DNA of 64,000 nt, taken from positions 558,001-622,000 of the forward strand of contig DIYL01000002.1 of the NCBI GenBank assembly GCA_002428985.1, read 5' to 3'. The notes beneath the pieces are model-generated. The model was not told the origin of the DNA. It did no database searches and worked only from the letters and a program-made list of their open reading frames with translations. The stretch is from Anaerolineales bacterium UBA6055 (GTDB lineage: Bacteria > Chloroflexota > Anaerolineae > Aggregatilineales > Phototrophicaceae). Positions within the stretch are counted from its first letter, which is position 1, and every line of letters starts with the position of its first letter. The position numbers were made by a program, and so were the translations under genes. Of this stretch, positions 44,645-52,659 are shown piece by piece.

Positions 44645-45133
44645 ATGAATACAGCAACAATCGACCGCAGTATCAAAATCCACGTATCCGCAGAAACCCT
44701 ATGGGAAAAAACAGCCGAAGATTTTGGTGGTATCGACAAGTGGATTGCAAGTGTCGCTGATGTGACATTCACCCCAAGTGACGATGGAGACTCACTCGGT
44801 GCTGAACGGGTTTGTGTCAGTCCATTTGGAGAAACTCATGAAACAATGGTTATCTATGATGAAGAAAACCTAACCTTCGCATACGAGATTGAAGGCTTAC
44901 CGCCAATCATCGCGCGTGGCGTAAATAACTGGACAATCACACCGATCAATGATCGCAATTCATCAATTGAAATGCGACTCGAAGTTGAATTTGCAGACAT
45001 GGCAGATGATGACATGCAAGCACAGTTTCAAACACAAATCGGTGAGTTGCTTGGTCAAGCCGTTGAAGAACTCAAGCACTATGTTGAAACTGGACAACCC
45101 CACCCGCGCAAACTTCAAGCGATGCAAAGCTAA
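44645..45133 (+). CDS. SRPBCC-domain protein, copy 1
   Basis: 162 aa, one START/Bet v1-like (SRPBCC) domain with a deep ligand pocket. The usual start IKIHVSAETLWEKTAEDFGGIDKW leads to ADVTFTPSD, ERVCVSPFGETHETM and a long C-terminal helix. It shares the ending EELKHYVETGQPHPRK with the next two SRPBCC proteins. The likely role is binding or modifying a hydrophobic small molecule; the polyketide cyclase/dehydrase label often used for this family is only nominal. AAAGG lies upstream of the ATG. It is the first gene after the MerR-type promoter. Confidence 0.87.
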   Translation: MNTATIDRSIKIHVSAETLWEKTAEDFGGIDKWIASVADVTFTPSDDGDSLGAERVCVSPFGETHETMVIYDEENLTFAYEIEGLPPIIARGVNNWTITPINDRNSSIEMRLEVEFADMADDDMQAQFQTQIGELLGQAVEELKHYVETGQPHPRKLQAMQS

Positions 45134-45150
45134 TTGAACTCGCTAATGAT

Positions 45151-45168
45151 GGACAGGTAAACCTGTCC
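45151..45168 (+). other. Hairpin between SRPBCC copies 1 and 2
   Basis: GGACAGG pairs perfectly with CCTGTCC around TAAA. Without a T-run it may stabilise or process the message inside the operon more than end it. Confidence 0.45.
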
Positions 45169-45190
45169 TCTACCTAAAGAGCGTAAACTC

Positions 45191-45682
45191 ATGAAAGTCA
45201 CAAAACACATCACAATAAATGCACCTGTCCAAGAGGTTTGGCACACAGCAGCAGTTGAATTCGATAAGATTGGCATCTGGGCAAGTAATGTTAGCAATTC
45301 ATCGGAAGCATCAGATACTATTGAGTTTGACGATGCACAGATGGCAGGACGTGTCTGTACAACCAGCCTCGGTGATACTTACGAACGATTTGTTGATTTC
45401 TCAGAATCTGATCACCACTTTACGTATGCTATCGAAGGCGATGTCATGCCATTTTTTGTAAAGAAAGCACTGAACACATGGACGCTGATACCTCTATCTG
45501 ATGATACAACGCAGTTAACCATGTCAGCAGAATTAGATGTGAATCTGTTTCCAGGTAGCTTAATGCGTCTACCGATGGCGATCCAGAGCAAGAGGCTGCT
45601 CCAAGAAAACCTTGAAGAACTCAAATACTACATTGAGACTGGACAGCCACATCCGCGAAAAATCGACGCAATGAACAATTAA
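45191..45682 (+). CDS. SRPBCC-domain protein, copy 2
   Basis: 163 aa, paralogue of its neighbours: KHITINAPVQEVWHTAAVEFDKIGIW at the start, then GRVCTTSLGDTYERFVDFSE, a central FVKKALNTWTLIPL and the shared tail LEELKYYIETGQPHPRK. It is closer to copy 3 than to copy 1 in the DLNLLPG/DVNLFPG segment. It probably binds a similar hydrophobic ligand. It lies 57 bases after copy 1, and the MerR gene starts 47 bases after it, so it is part of the same operon. Confidence 0.87.
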   Translation: MKVTKHITINAPVQEVWHTAAVEFDKIGIWASNVSNSSEASDTIEFDDAQMAGRVCTTSLGDTYERFVDFSESDHHFTYAIEGDVMPFFVKKALNTWTLIPLSDDTTQLTMSAELDVNLFPGSLMRLPMAIQSKRLLQENLEELKYYIETGQPHPRKIDAMNN

Positions 45683-45729
45683 ATCTGCGGTATAGTCAGG
45701 CAATGATATACATACAAGGAGATGGATGG

Positions 45730-46584
45730 ATGTTTACAACAGGCGAATTTTCAAAAATTGCTCGGGTTTCACGGCGATTACTTCGCCATTACCGCGATAT
45801 TGGATTATTTACACCAACTCATGTAGATAATCAATCCGGTTATCACTATTACAGCATCCATCAATTACCCGACCTAAACCGAATTCTTGCCTTACGCGAC
45901 CTCGGCTTCACCCTTGAGCAAATTCAGCGCACGGTTGCTGAGGATGTCAGTCCACAGGAACTACGAGGCATGTTACAGATGCGTAAAGCAGAAATAGAAC
46001 GTACTCTACTCGAAGAGTTGCAAAAGATCCGTACGATAGAATCTCGTTTACAACTGATCGAAGCGGGTCAACCGGAACTTGAAGTCATCTTAAAGTCGAT
46101 ACCTAAACAAGCCTATCTATCGGCGCAATTTATCTGTGAATCGGCAGAGGATGGTCTTGAACATCTTAGTGAGATGCGCCGTTTTCTACCGAAGCAAATC
46201 AAATCCAATAAACTTGGTGAGATGGTCACAATTTTACATTCCGACAGCTTCAAAACCGAAGATGCTGATGTAGAGATGGGCTTTGTCCTTAACCAGAGCA
46301 AGCAGCTTAAGCCAATCGACATCGACGGTCTAACCTATGCCACACGTACACTCGAATCTGTAGATACGATGGCAACGGTTGTTGTCAATCATTCACCAGA
46401 TTTTTGGCACCTCGGCACAACAGCTATCGGACACTGGATGGAAGCTAACAACTACACAATCGCTGGTCCTCAGCGTGAAATATGGCATACCTATCCGACC
46501 GATATGACAACCGCCCCAATGGTCGAGTTGCAAATACCCGTCAAGCCAAACCCAAATTCGAAAACACTAGAACTCAAATCTTAA
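45730..46584 (+). CDS. MerR-family regulator with GyrI-like ligand domain
   Basis: 284 aa. The MerR winged helix (residues 1-70) reads TTGEFSKIARVSRRLLRHYR then GLFTPTHVDNQSGYHYYS, followed by a dimerising coiled coil (about 80-120). The C-terminal 155 residues are a GyrI/BmrR-like effector domain, with TTAIGHWMEANNYTIAGPQ and MVELQIPV. Such proteins bind large hydrophobic ligands and activate promoters with long spacers. GGAG is eight bases before this ATG. It sits between SRPBCC copies 2 and 3, in an operon whose promoter has exactly that architecture, so it very probably controls its own operon. Confidence 0.9.
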   Translation: MFTTGEFSKIARVSRRLLRHYRDIGLFTPTHVDNQSGYHYYSIHQLPDLNRILALRDLGFTLEQIQRTVAEDVSPQELRGMLQMRKAEIERTLLEELQKIRTIESRLQLIEAGQPELEVILKSIPKQAYLSAQFICESAEDGLEHLSEMRRFLPKQIKSNKLGEMVTILHSDSFKTEDADVEMGFVLNQSKQLKPIDIDGLTYATRTLESVDTMATVVVNHSPDFWHLGTTAIGHWMEANNYTIAGPQREIWHTYPTDMTTAPMVELQIPVKPNPNSKTLELKS

Positions 46585-46596
46585 GGAGACATCAAC

Positions 46597-47082
46597 ATGG
46601 AAATCAAAAAACAAATCTCAATCAACGCATCATTCGATACTGTCTGGAACATCTTATTCAACGATTTTGAACGTGTCGGCGAGTGGACAACAGCCGTTGA
46701 CAACTCAGTTCCAAATCCCGATGCTAAGCCTGTAAATGGTGAAGACCTTGGCGGACGCATCTGTGACTCACCGTTTGGACGCACTGTCGAGAATTTCATT
46801 GACTTCGATGAACTTGAAAATCGCTTCACTTATGAAGTAGCATCCGGCCTACCATTTTTCGTCAATCATGCCCAAAACACATGGCAAGTTACTCGTAATG
46901 GCGCAAAGACATTAGTCGACATGCACATGATCATGGATCTGAATCTATTGCCCGGTAAACTCATGCAACCTGTTATGAAACGCCAGATGAATTCCCTCGT
47001 CGACAACCTGCTTGAAGAGTTGAAGCATTATGCAGAAACAGGAACCATTCACCCACGTGTTCGCCAACAACAAGCCGCATAA
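46597..47082 (+). CDS. SRPBCC-domain protein, copy 3
   Basis: 161 aa. KKQISINASFDTVWNILFNDFERVGEW opens the SRPBCC fold; GRICDSPFGRTVENFIDFDE and FVNHAQNTWQVTRNG follow, then VDMHMIMDLNLLPGKLMQPVMK and the shared tail LEELKHYAETGTIHPR. It starts 12 bases after the MerR stop with AAGGAG upstream, so it is firmly in the same operon. The conserved tail in all three copies is more specific than the general fold. Confidence 0.87.
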   Translation: MEIKKQISINASFDTVWNILFNDFERVGEWTTAVDNSVPNPDAKPVNGEDLGGRICDSPFGRTVENFIDFDELENRFTYEVASGLPFFVNHAQNTWQVTRNGAKTLVDMHMIMDLNLLPGKLMQPVMKRQMNSLVDNLLEELKHYAETGTIHPRVRQQQAA

Positions 47083-47110
47083 GTCTATCAATTTATTACA
47101 TAGTTTTTAA

Positions 47111-47133
47111 AGGGAGGGGCATGCCTCTTCCCT
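47111..47133 (+). terminator. Hairpin after the SRPBCC/MerR operon
   Basis: AGGGAGGGGC pairs with GCCTCTTCCCT with one bulge and a tight loop. No T-run follows, and the next gene starts 30 bases later, so it may be leaky. Confidence 0.4.
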
Positions 47134-47162
47134 CACTAGTTTGTTCAATCTTGGAGTCGAGT

Positions 47163-47864
47163 ATGTTTAATCAATTAAAATCTTCACATCCAGCCGACAA
47201 AACACTAAGAATCAATGATCGCACAGTCAACTACCGCGAAATTCACAGAGATAAAGGCCATCAGTTACCCATTATCATCGGTTTGCACGGTTATGGGTCA
47301 TCAGAACGACAGCTTGAAACATTGGTTCCCCTGACAATCGAACAACCTTATATCTATGTTGCGCCGCGCGCATTTGAAGCCGTGGATAACGGTGGATATG
47401 GCTGGTATCCGGTGTCAGTGAAACATAACACATTCAACATCAATACAACGGCCATTGCTCCAGCTCTAGACGATGTTGCAACGATAATTAAAGAACTAGT
47501 CGCCATTTACAATGCCGACCCAGCACAAGTTTTTGTTGTTGGATATAGTATGGGTGGAAGTGTCAGTATGATGCTAGCCTTGACTCATCCCAATATTGCA
47601 ACAGCATTTGTAGCGATGGCAGGTATCTATGACCCGGCTATTCTGACACAGCTCGCGCCAGATGAATATCTCAGAGGTGTACCATTATTCGTCGGACACG
47701 GCACACTTGATAATCTCATTTCCACAAGTGACATACAATCAGCAACCGAATTTATGAAATCTCATGATATGCTTGTCACATTAAAACAATATCGCATCCC
47801 GCATGTTGTTGGTGCACAAGAACGTGAAGATGTATCGGCGTGGTTGAATAAATTACTGGCATAA
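47163..47864 (+). CDS. Alpha/beta hydrolase, carboxylesterase/phospholipase type
   Basis: A 233-aa cytosolic serine hydrolase. IGLHGYGSSE forms the oxyanion region. The nucleophile is the Ser of VVGYSMGGSVSM, the acid the Asp of HGTLDNLIS and the base the His of RIPHVVGA. The small size and order match the carboxylesterase/thioesterase (YpfH-like) group; the substrate is unknown. TTGGAG lies seven bases before this ATG. It ends in a bidirectional terminator. Confidence 0.88.
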   Translation: MFNQLKSSHPADKTLRINDRTVNYREIHRDKGHQLPIIIGLHGYGSSERQLETLVPLTIEQPYIYVAPRAFEAVDNGGYGWYPVSVKHNTFNINTTAIAPALDDVATIIKELVAIYNADPAQVFVVGYSMGGSVSMMLALTHPNIATAFVAMAGIYDPAILTQLAPDEYLRGVPLFVGHGTLDNLISTSDIQSATEFMKSHDMLVTLKQYRIPHVVGAQEREDVSAWLNKLLA

Positions 47865-47866
47865 AA

Positions 47867-47889
47867 AAACAGGCAATGTCTGCCTGTTT
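47867..47889. terminator. Bidirectional intrinsic terminator
   Basis: AAACAGGCA pairs with TGCCTGTTT around a five-base loop, with CTTT on the plus side and a run of A on the other, which gives a U-tract for the minus strand. It serves the convergent hydrolase and thrombospondin-3 genes. Confidence 0.8.
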
Positions 47890-47918
47890 CTTTACAGTCT
47901 TGAGTTTAGATTTGTCGA

Positions 47919-48866
47919 TTAGTTGGGGTTTTTATCCCGCCAAGTCCATGTACCATCAGGGGCAATCGTGATGTTAATATCGTCATCAACTAACATAGGA
48001 AATATTTCAGTTTCACCGTCTTTAGTCAGTTTTTGCATCAACAAGTATACATTGAGTTGATAAATCGAATTACCTGCTTGATCGTTACCGACAATAAATA
48101 AAACAGTCATGTTGGATGGATCAAGCGTTTCAATATTAAGGACTTTACCGCCTTCAAGCTCTGGTGCATAGTTGCCGGCATCTTCATAAGCATCACTTGC
48201 CATTATGTTTGCGAAATCGTCCACGAGTGCAGTTGCGATATAACGGCAACCTTCTTCTGAACAAAAACCGTATAATCCAACGCCATCTGATCCAAAAAAT
48301 CCAAAGACAAGGCTGTTATCACTGCGATACGGACTCTCGCAAGCATCGCCGGCTTCTGTCCCAAAGCTATCCGCTTGATCGGAGTTTGGACTGAAAACAC
48401 AATTATCCTCTGCATCTATGATTCCATCGCCATCAATGTCACTTGGCTCAGGTTCGGCATCGCCGTCACTATCATTATCATCAGATTGTTCAATAATTAC
48501 GATCTCAACCTCATCTTCGCAACCATCTATAATAATAACTGGCGGTAATCCTTCAATCTCATCACCTGAAGTTGCTTCGAAAGATGATAAGTCATTGCTT
48601 ACAAACTCGGGTAAAATTCCAGTATCTAAACCCGGCAAGATTTCGCATGGATCGAAATCTTCGCAATCATCTTCTGGAGGTTCTACAGGGATTACTGCGC
48701 CTATATATGGACTACTATCGCGTGATGTTAAATCTTCGCAGTCTTCAACAGCAAGCCCTTGTATCGGATCAATAACATCAAGGGATGAATCATAATCTGC
48801 AAGTACATGAGATATACTCATCATGCTTAACAAGACACTGAGTAACACTACAGTCATTTTTTTCAT
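47919..48866 (-). CDS. Secreted acidic protein with thrombospondin type 3 repeat
   Basis: 315 aa. The signal peptide (residues 1-23, ending VLA) is followed by a Cys/Glu/Asp-rich region with repeated DCED-type pairs. One thrombospondin type 3 calcium-binding repeat (DIDGDGIIDAEDNCVFSPNS) starts near 142. A C-terminal domain of about 140 residues ends in WTWRDKNPN. It should be exported, bind calcium and be disulfide-bonded. The ligand is unknown. AGAGGG is just before the ATG. It is a single gene. Confidence 0.78.
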   Translation of the reverse strand: MKKMTVVLLSVLLSMMSISHVLADYDSSLDVIDPIQGLAVEDCEDLTSRDSSPYIGAVIPVEPPEDDCEDFDPCEILPGLDTGILPEFVSNDLSSFEATSGDEIEGLPPVIIIDGCEDEVEIVIIEQSDDNDSDGDAEPEPSDIDGDGIIDAEDNCVFSPNSDQADSFGTEAGDACESPYRSDNSLVFGFFGSDGVGLYGFCSEEGCRYIATALVDDFANIMASDAYEDAGNYAPELEGGKVLNIETLDPSNMTVLFIVGNDQAGNSIYQLNVYLLMQKLTKDGETEIFPMLVDDDINITIAPDGTWTWRDKNPN

Positions 48867-48974
48867 AGAAACCCTCTGGTTTTTGTCATTCTGTAATGTA
48901 GTGTAACTTATGTTGAGATACCGTAACTTAAATCCACCTTAAATCTTCTCAAGGCGAAATTATCAAGGCGGTTT

Positions 48975-51485
48975 CTAATCATTACCAGTGAATGATCCAA
49001 GCGGGTCGTCTTCAACAACTGAGAAGAGTATAGCGCTACTCTCCTGCTCTGTACCATCTGCTAAGGTAGCAACTGCTGTTAATTCATGGACGCCGAGTTC
49101 GAGCGTCCACCACATCTCCCATGGTGATTCATAGGCTTTACCAATGGGTCTACCATTTAGGACAAACAAGACCTCAGTTGTATCCGGTGGTGTACCAACT
49201 GTAAAACGCAGACGTTGTGTATCGATTGGTGTGATGTCTGAAATTTCAAAAATTGTATATGGATCAGGAGATAACAACCGAATCCCCTCATCTGCATCAG
49301 GGGCAAGCACAGGTGCATCCATTGGTGGTTGACTTACCCCATTACGAATCGCCCAATCTCGCGCTTCTTGTGGCAATATAAGAAAAACTTGCTCCACGAT
49401 ATTTTCTGGTGAGGTTTTATCATTGGCGATCAAACCTGTCTCAATATCAATTGTAAACATCTGGTGGAAGGTATCTATTTCAGTGGGTTCTGTACTCGGG
49501 ATAAAAATCTCATTGATAAGATGGCTACAATATTCATTTGGCAACAAACCACTTAAACGGCAAACATCCACATTAATCAATCCGTCAGGACGAATAAAAT
49601 CAGGCGTCGGTTCGCCCCGCTTGACCGTACGCATAAACAAATTATAGATAGGTCCAGCACCACTCACACCAGTGATGTCCATCATGGCAGTGTTGTTAGC
49701 ATTGCCGACCCATACACCGACGACTAAATCCGGTGTATAACCTACGACCCAATTATCACGAAAATCTGTAGTTGTCCCAGTTTTTGCTGCTGCCGGGAAT
49801 CCAACATTCAGCGGGCTATTATCACCAAAGGACGGAATCCGCGCATTATTGTCCGACAGAATATCGGTGATGATATAAGCAACTTGTTCATCAATCACAC
49901 GGCGTGTAAGAGCGGGCGCGTCATACTCAAATAACACATTTTTGTCAGCATCAGTAATTTTCAGAATATATTGTGGTTCAATGTCATAGCCTGTGTTGGC
50001 AAAGGCACTATACGCTTCAACGAGGTCAATTAGCCTGACTTCGCCTCCACCTAAAGTAATCGACAAATCAACCTCAGTATTATCCGCCAGATTATCAAGT
50101 CCTAGATTACTGACAAACTGTACAAACCGTTGTACGCCGATATGTTCGAGCGCAACCACTGCTGGAATATTATATGAAGATGCAAGTGCTTCGCGTGCTA
50201 AGACTGGGCCATGTTCAAACAGTCCATAATTTGCAGGGGTGTAACTCTCTAGCTTGTTGGTGATAAACGGTGTTGCGACATCTAAAATCATTGTCGCTGC
50301 CGTATAAGGGTTAGGATAATCGGTGTTCATCGCCTCAGCAAAGGTAAATGGTTTGAGTGTACTCCCCGGCTGACGGTATGCCATCGCTGCATTCACCGCC
50401 CCATCAATATCTTCATCGAAGAAATCAGGACTCCCTAACATCGTGAGTACTTCGCCTGTAATCGGATCCAGTGCAACGACTGCGGCGTTATTGGCATTGG
50501 AGGGTAAACTACCATCATCAGGGTTATTCAAGGCAAATAACTGTTTCTGTACAATGTCTTGAGCATGTGCCGTCCAATGGCGGTCAACTGTTGTAATCAC
50601 ATCAAGTCCACCTGCGTGGAGTTCATTAGGATAATCCCGCTCCAATAATCGCCAGATTTCCATCACAAAATGAGGTGCATCAATCGGGAAGGATACCGCT
50701 GCGAACTGTAATTCGTCTTGTTTGGCAGATATGGATTCGTTCTCGGTGATATATCCATTCTGCACCATCAAATCGAGGACGATCGCTTGCCGTCCCTTAG
50801 CATTATCAAAATTTGTCAGTGGATCATTGATGATGGCATTCTGCACCACACCTGCTAATAATGCACATTCTGCCAGAGATAAATCTTGAGCACTTTTCTG
50901 GAAATAGGCTCGTGCTGCCCCATCAATACCATAGGCGAGGTTACCAAAATATACTTGATTCATGTACAACGCCAGCACATCTTCTTTGCTATAGCGTGAC
51001 TGTAACTGCAATGCCAAGACCATCTCGCGCAGTTTACGTCTCAACGTGCGTTCAGCTTGTTGTTGTGGATCGAGCAAGAGGACACGCGCAGTCTGTTGGG
51101 TGATGGTGCTACCACCAGCGATAATATCTCCCCCCTGTATGTTAATGACAAGCGCACGCAAAATCCCAACGGGATCAACACCGGGGTGACTATAATAATT
51201 AGCATCTTCGGTAGCCACGACAGCATTAATGCAATGGGTCGGCATTTCGGCAAAGGCAAGGCTATTATTACGCCCTTGTTCGGTCGGCAGAATTTCGTAG
51301 AGTAGGCGTTCGTGTCGATCATAGATACGGGTTGAGGGGAGTGCCATACCCGCATCAATATTATCGATCGACGGCAAATCGACCAACACCCAAGCCGATA
51401 CCATACCAACACCGATTATCATCATGAGCAAACAGGCAATCAAAAATTTGCTACGTCGCGAGCGTCCAATAAACCACTTGATCAT
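48975..51485 (-). CDS. pbpC: Class A penicillin-binding protein, PbpC-like
   Basis: A membrane-anchored bifunctional murein synthase of about 836 aa. One N-terminal helix (about residues 12-35) precedes the GT51 transglycosylase: VVATEDANYYSHPGVD with the catalytic Glu, GGSTITQQTARVL and the RRKLREMVLALQL stretch. The transpeptidase has the serine motif STLK (PGSTLKPF), SYN (ASSYNIPAV) and KTG (AAKTGTTTDFRDNW). The last 90 residues form the extra domain seen in PBP1C. The frame opens with TTG at 51503, but the ATG at 51485 with GAGG upstream is the better start. Confidence 0.9.
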   Translation of the reverse strand: MIKWFIGRSRRSKFLIACLLMMIIGVGMVSAWVLVDLPSIDNIDAGMALPSTRIYDRHERLLYEILPTEQGRNNSLAFAEMPTHCINAVVATEDANYYSHPGVDPVGILRALVINIQGGDIIAGGSTITQQTARVLLLDPQQQAERTLRRKLREMVLALQLQSRYSKEDVLALYMNQVYFGNLAYGIDGAARAYFQKSAQDLSLAECALLAGVVQNAIINDPLTNFDNAKGRQAIVLDLMVQNGYITENESISAKQDELQFAAVSFPIDAPHFVMEIWRLLERDYPNELHAGGLDVITTVDRHWTAHAQDIVQKQLFALNNPDDGSLPSNANNAAVVALDPITGEVLTMLGSPDFFDEDIDGAVNAAMAYRQPGSTLKPFTFAEAMNTDYPNPYTAATMILDVATPFITNKLESYTPANYGLFEHGPVLAREALASSYNIPAVVALEHIGVQRFVQFVSNLGLDNLADNTEVDLSITLGGGEVRLIDLVEAYSAFANTGYDIEPQYILKITDADKNVLFEYDAPALTRRVIDEQVAYIITDILSDNNARIPSFGDNSPLNVGFPAAAKTGTTTDFRDNWVVGYTPDLVVGVWVGNANNTAMMDITGVSGAGPIYNLFMRTVKRGEPTPDFIRPDGLINVDVCRLSGLLPNEYCSHLINEIFIPSTEPTEIDTFHQMFTIDIETGLIANDKTSPENIVEQVFLILPQEARDWAIRNGVSQPPMDAPVLAPDADEGIRLLSPDPYTIFEISDITPIDTQRLRFTVGTPPDTTEVLFVLNGRPIGKAYESPWEMWWTLELGVHELTAVATLADGTEQESSAILFSVVEDDPLGSFTGND

Positions 51486-51603
51486 ATCTAAAATTCGCCT
51501 CAAATGCTTTTATTTAACACAAGATTATCTACATATCCAACTATAGCAAATTTCAGGCAATGGCCACCCAACGGGAGGGCTACGGTAAGCAAACGTTGTG
51601 GCA

Positions 51604-52104
51604 TCAATCTGACTTATCAGATGTCTCTGCCCAAAATGTAATAATAACATCTCCAATTTCTTCGTCACGATTTGCTTCAATATGAATTGTTTTATCTGGA
51701 AATGTGTTACGTAAGCTTAGTCCCCATGTTTGAGTTAGAACCTCAGCCAGATAGTAGATATTTTGTGTATTTAGTTGTCCGATGGTGGACGGTTTACCTA
51801 TCGTATATATCATGCCTAAATCTTCAGAAACATGAATATGATTCATCACACGTTGAACAGCAATACAATCATCTTTAAGGTTATTCATCCATTTTTTATA
51901 GATTTTAATCCCATCTTTACTAAATTTTGTTCCCCAAAACACACAATCGTCATGTTCAAAGAAATCAGGGTAAAAAAATTTTGCAGTTGCCATCAATACA
52001 TCAGGGGTTGAATTCCAAAGTGCGTAAGCTCTAAAGTCTGGCTCATCATCACCAAAATACTGTTTTAAGTGTTTGAGATTATCTATATCAATTTGAGCTT
52101 TCAT
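51604..52104 (-). CDS. Uncharacterised third gene of a toxin-antitoxin operon
   Basis: 166 aa, soluble, with no recognised family. It is mixed alpha/beta with an aromatic front (FRAYALWNSTPDVL, KFFYPDFFEHDDCVFW) and an acidic end. Its ATG overlaps the stop of the toxin gene by four bases (ATGA), so translation is coupled. Third genes in such operons can be extra regulators, chaperones or passengers; the sequence does not decide. The sense of the operon is antitoxin, toxin, this gene. Confidence 0.65.
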   Translation of the reverse strand: MKAQIDIDNLKHLKQYFGDDEPDFRAYALWNSTPDVLMATAKFFYPDFFEHDDCVFWGTKFSKDGIKIYKKWMNNLKDDCIAVQRVMNHIHVSEDLGMIYTIGKPSTIGQLNTQNIYYLAEVLTQTWGLSLRNTFPDKTIHIEANRDEEIGDVIITFWAETSDKSD

Positions 52105-52370
52105 AATTGTCCTATCAACTTATCGTAATCCGCATGAGATCCGATCCAAAACCAGATGATCGTATTATCATCAAGGATACCAATCGTGCGATAACCGCGA
52201 CTAATCCGTGCCGAATAGTATGGTTCAGTTGGGTGTATTTTCTTGAAATTCAAACTCGGGTGGTTCGGATTATCTCGAAATAGGCGATAGGCTTTACGCG
52301 CTTGATCTCGTATAGGTTGTGGGAGCTTACGGTAGGCTTTTAGAAAATCATCAGTGATGACAGATCTCAT
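52101..52370 (-). CDS. RelE/ParE-family toxin
   Basis: 89 aa, basic. DDFLKAYRKLPQPIRDQARKAYRLF forms the two N-terminal helices of the RelE/ParE fold, and YSARISRGYRTIGILDD then TIIWFWIGSHADYDKLI the beta sheet and tail. The Arg pair around SRGYRTIG and the His of GSHADY are in the places used by RelE/HigB-type mRNA endonucleases. It overlaps the antitoxin gene by four bases and the third gene by four bases. Confidence 0.87.
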   Translation of the reverse strand: MRSVITDDFLKAYRKLPQPIRDQARKAYRLFRDNPNHPSLNFKKIHPTEPYYSARISRGYRTIGILDDNTIIWFWIGSHADYDKLIGQL

Positions 52371-52588
52371 TCCAATATATCCGGATCAAGATCTGTGGTT
52401 TTACCAGCACGATATTCGGATAGCGCTTTTTTACCCAATTTATCGAGTTGTGGTAAAGAATCTGCAAACGACTTATCCCATCGTTTCTCATCTTCAAGCT
52501 CATCTAACATCCACTGTGCAAATGCTTCTTGTTGTTCTTTGGATAATTTCGTAACTTCCGCAATTGCTTTTTCCAATAGTTCAACCAT
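52367..52588 (-). CDS. Antitoxin of RelE/ParE-type pair
   Basis: 73 aa, strongly acidic and helical: VTKLSKEQQEAFAQWMLDEL followed by EKRWDKSFADSLPQLDKLGKKAL. No classical DNA-binding domain is visible. It belongs to a small antitoxin group I know only from its position before RelE/ParE toxins. It is first in the operon and its stop overlaps the toxin start by four bases. AGG lies ten bases before the ATG. Confidence 0.82.
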   Translation of the reverse strand: MVELLEKAIAEVTKLSKEQQEAFAQWMLDELEDEKRWDKSFADSLPQLDKLGKKALSEYRAGKTTDLDPDILE

Positions 52589-52659
52589 GTAGATTTTACC
52601 TAACTCAATTTTCTATATTTTATCACAGGTAACTTTGAATCATGTATCACGTGACATAT

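Noticed and set aside
48418..48795. Serine-rich 125-codon frame on the plus strand
   Set aside because: It mirrors the Asp/Glu-rich thrombospondin-3 gene on the other strand; the Ser richness is a by-product of that composition.
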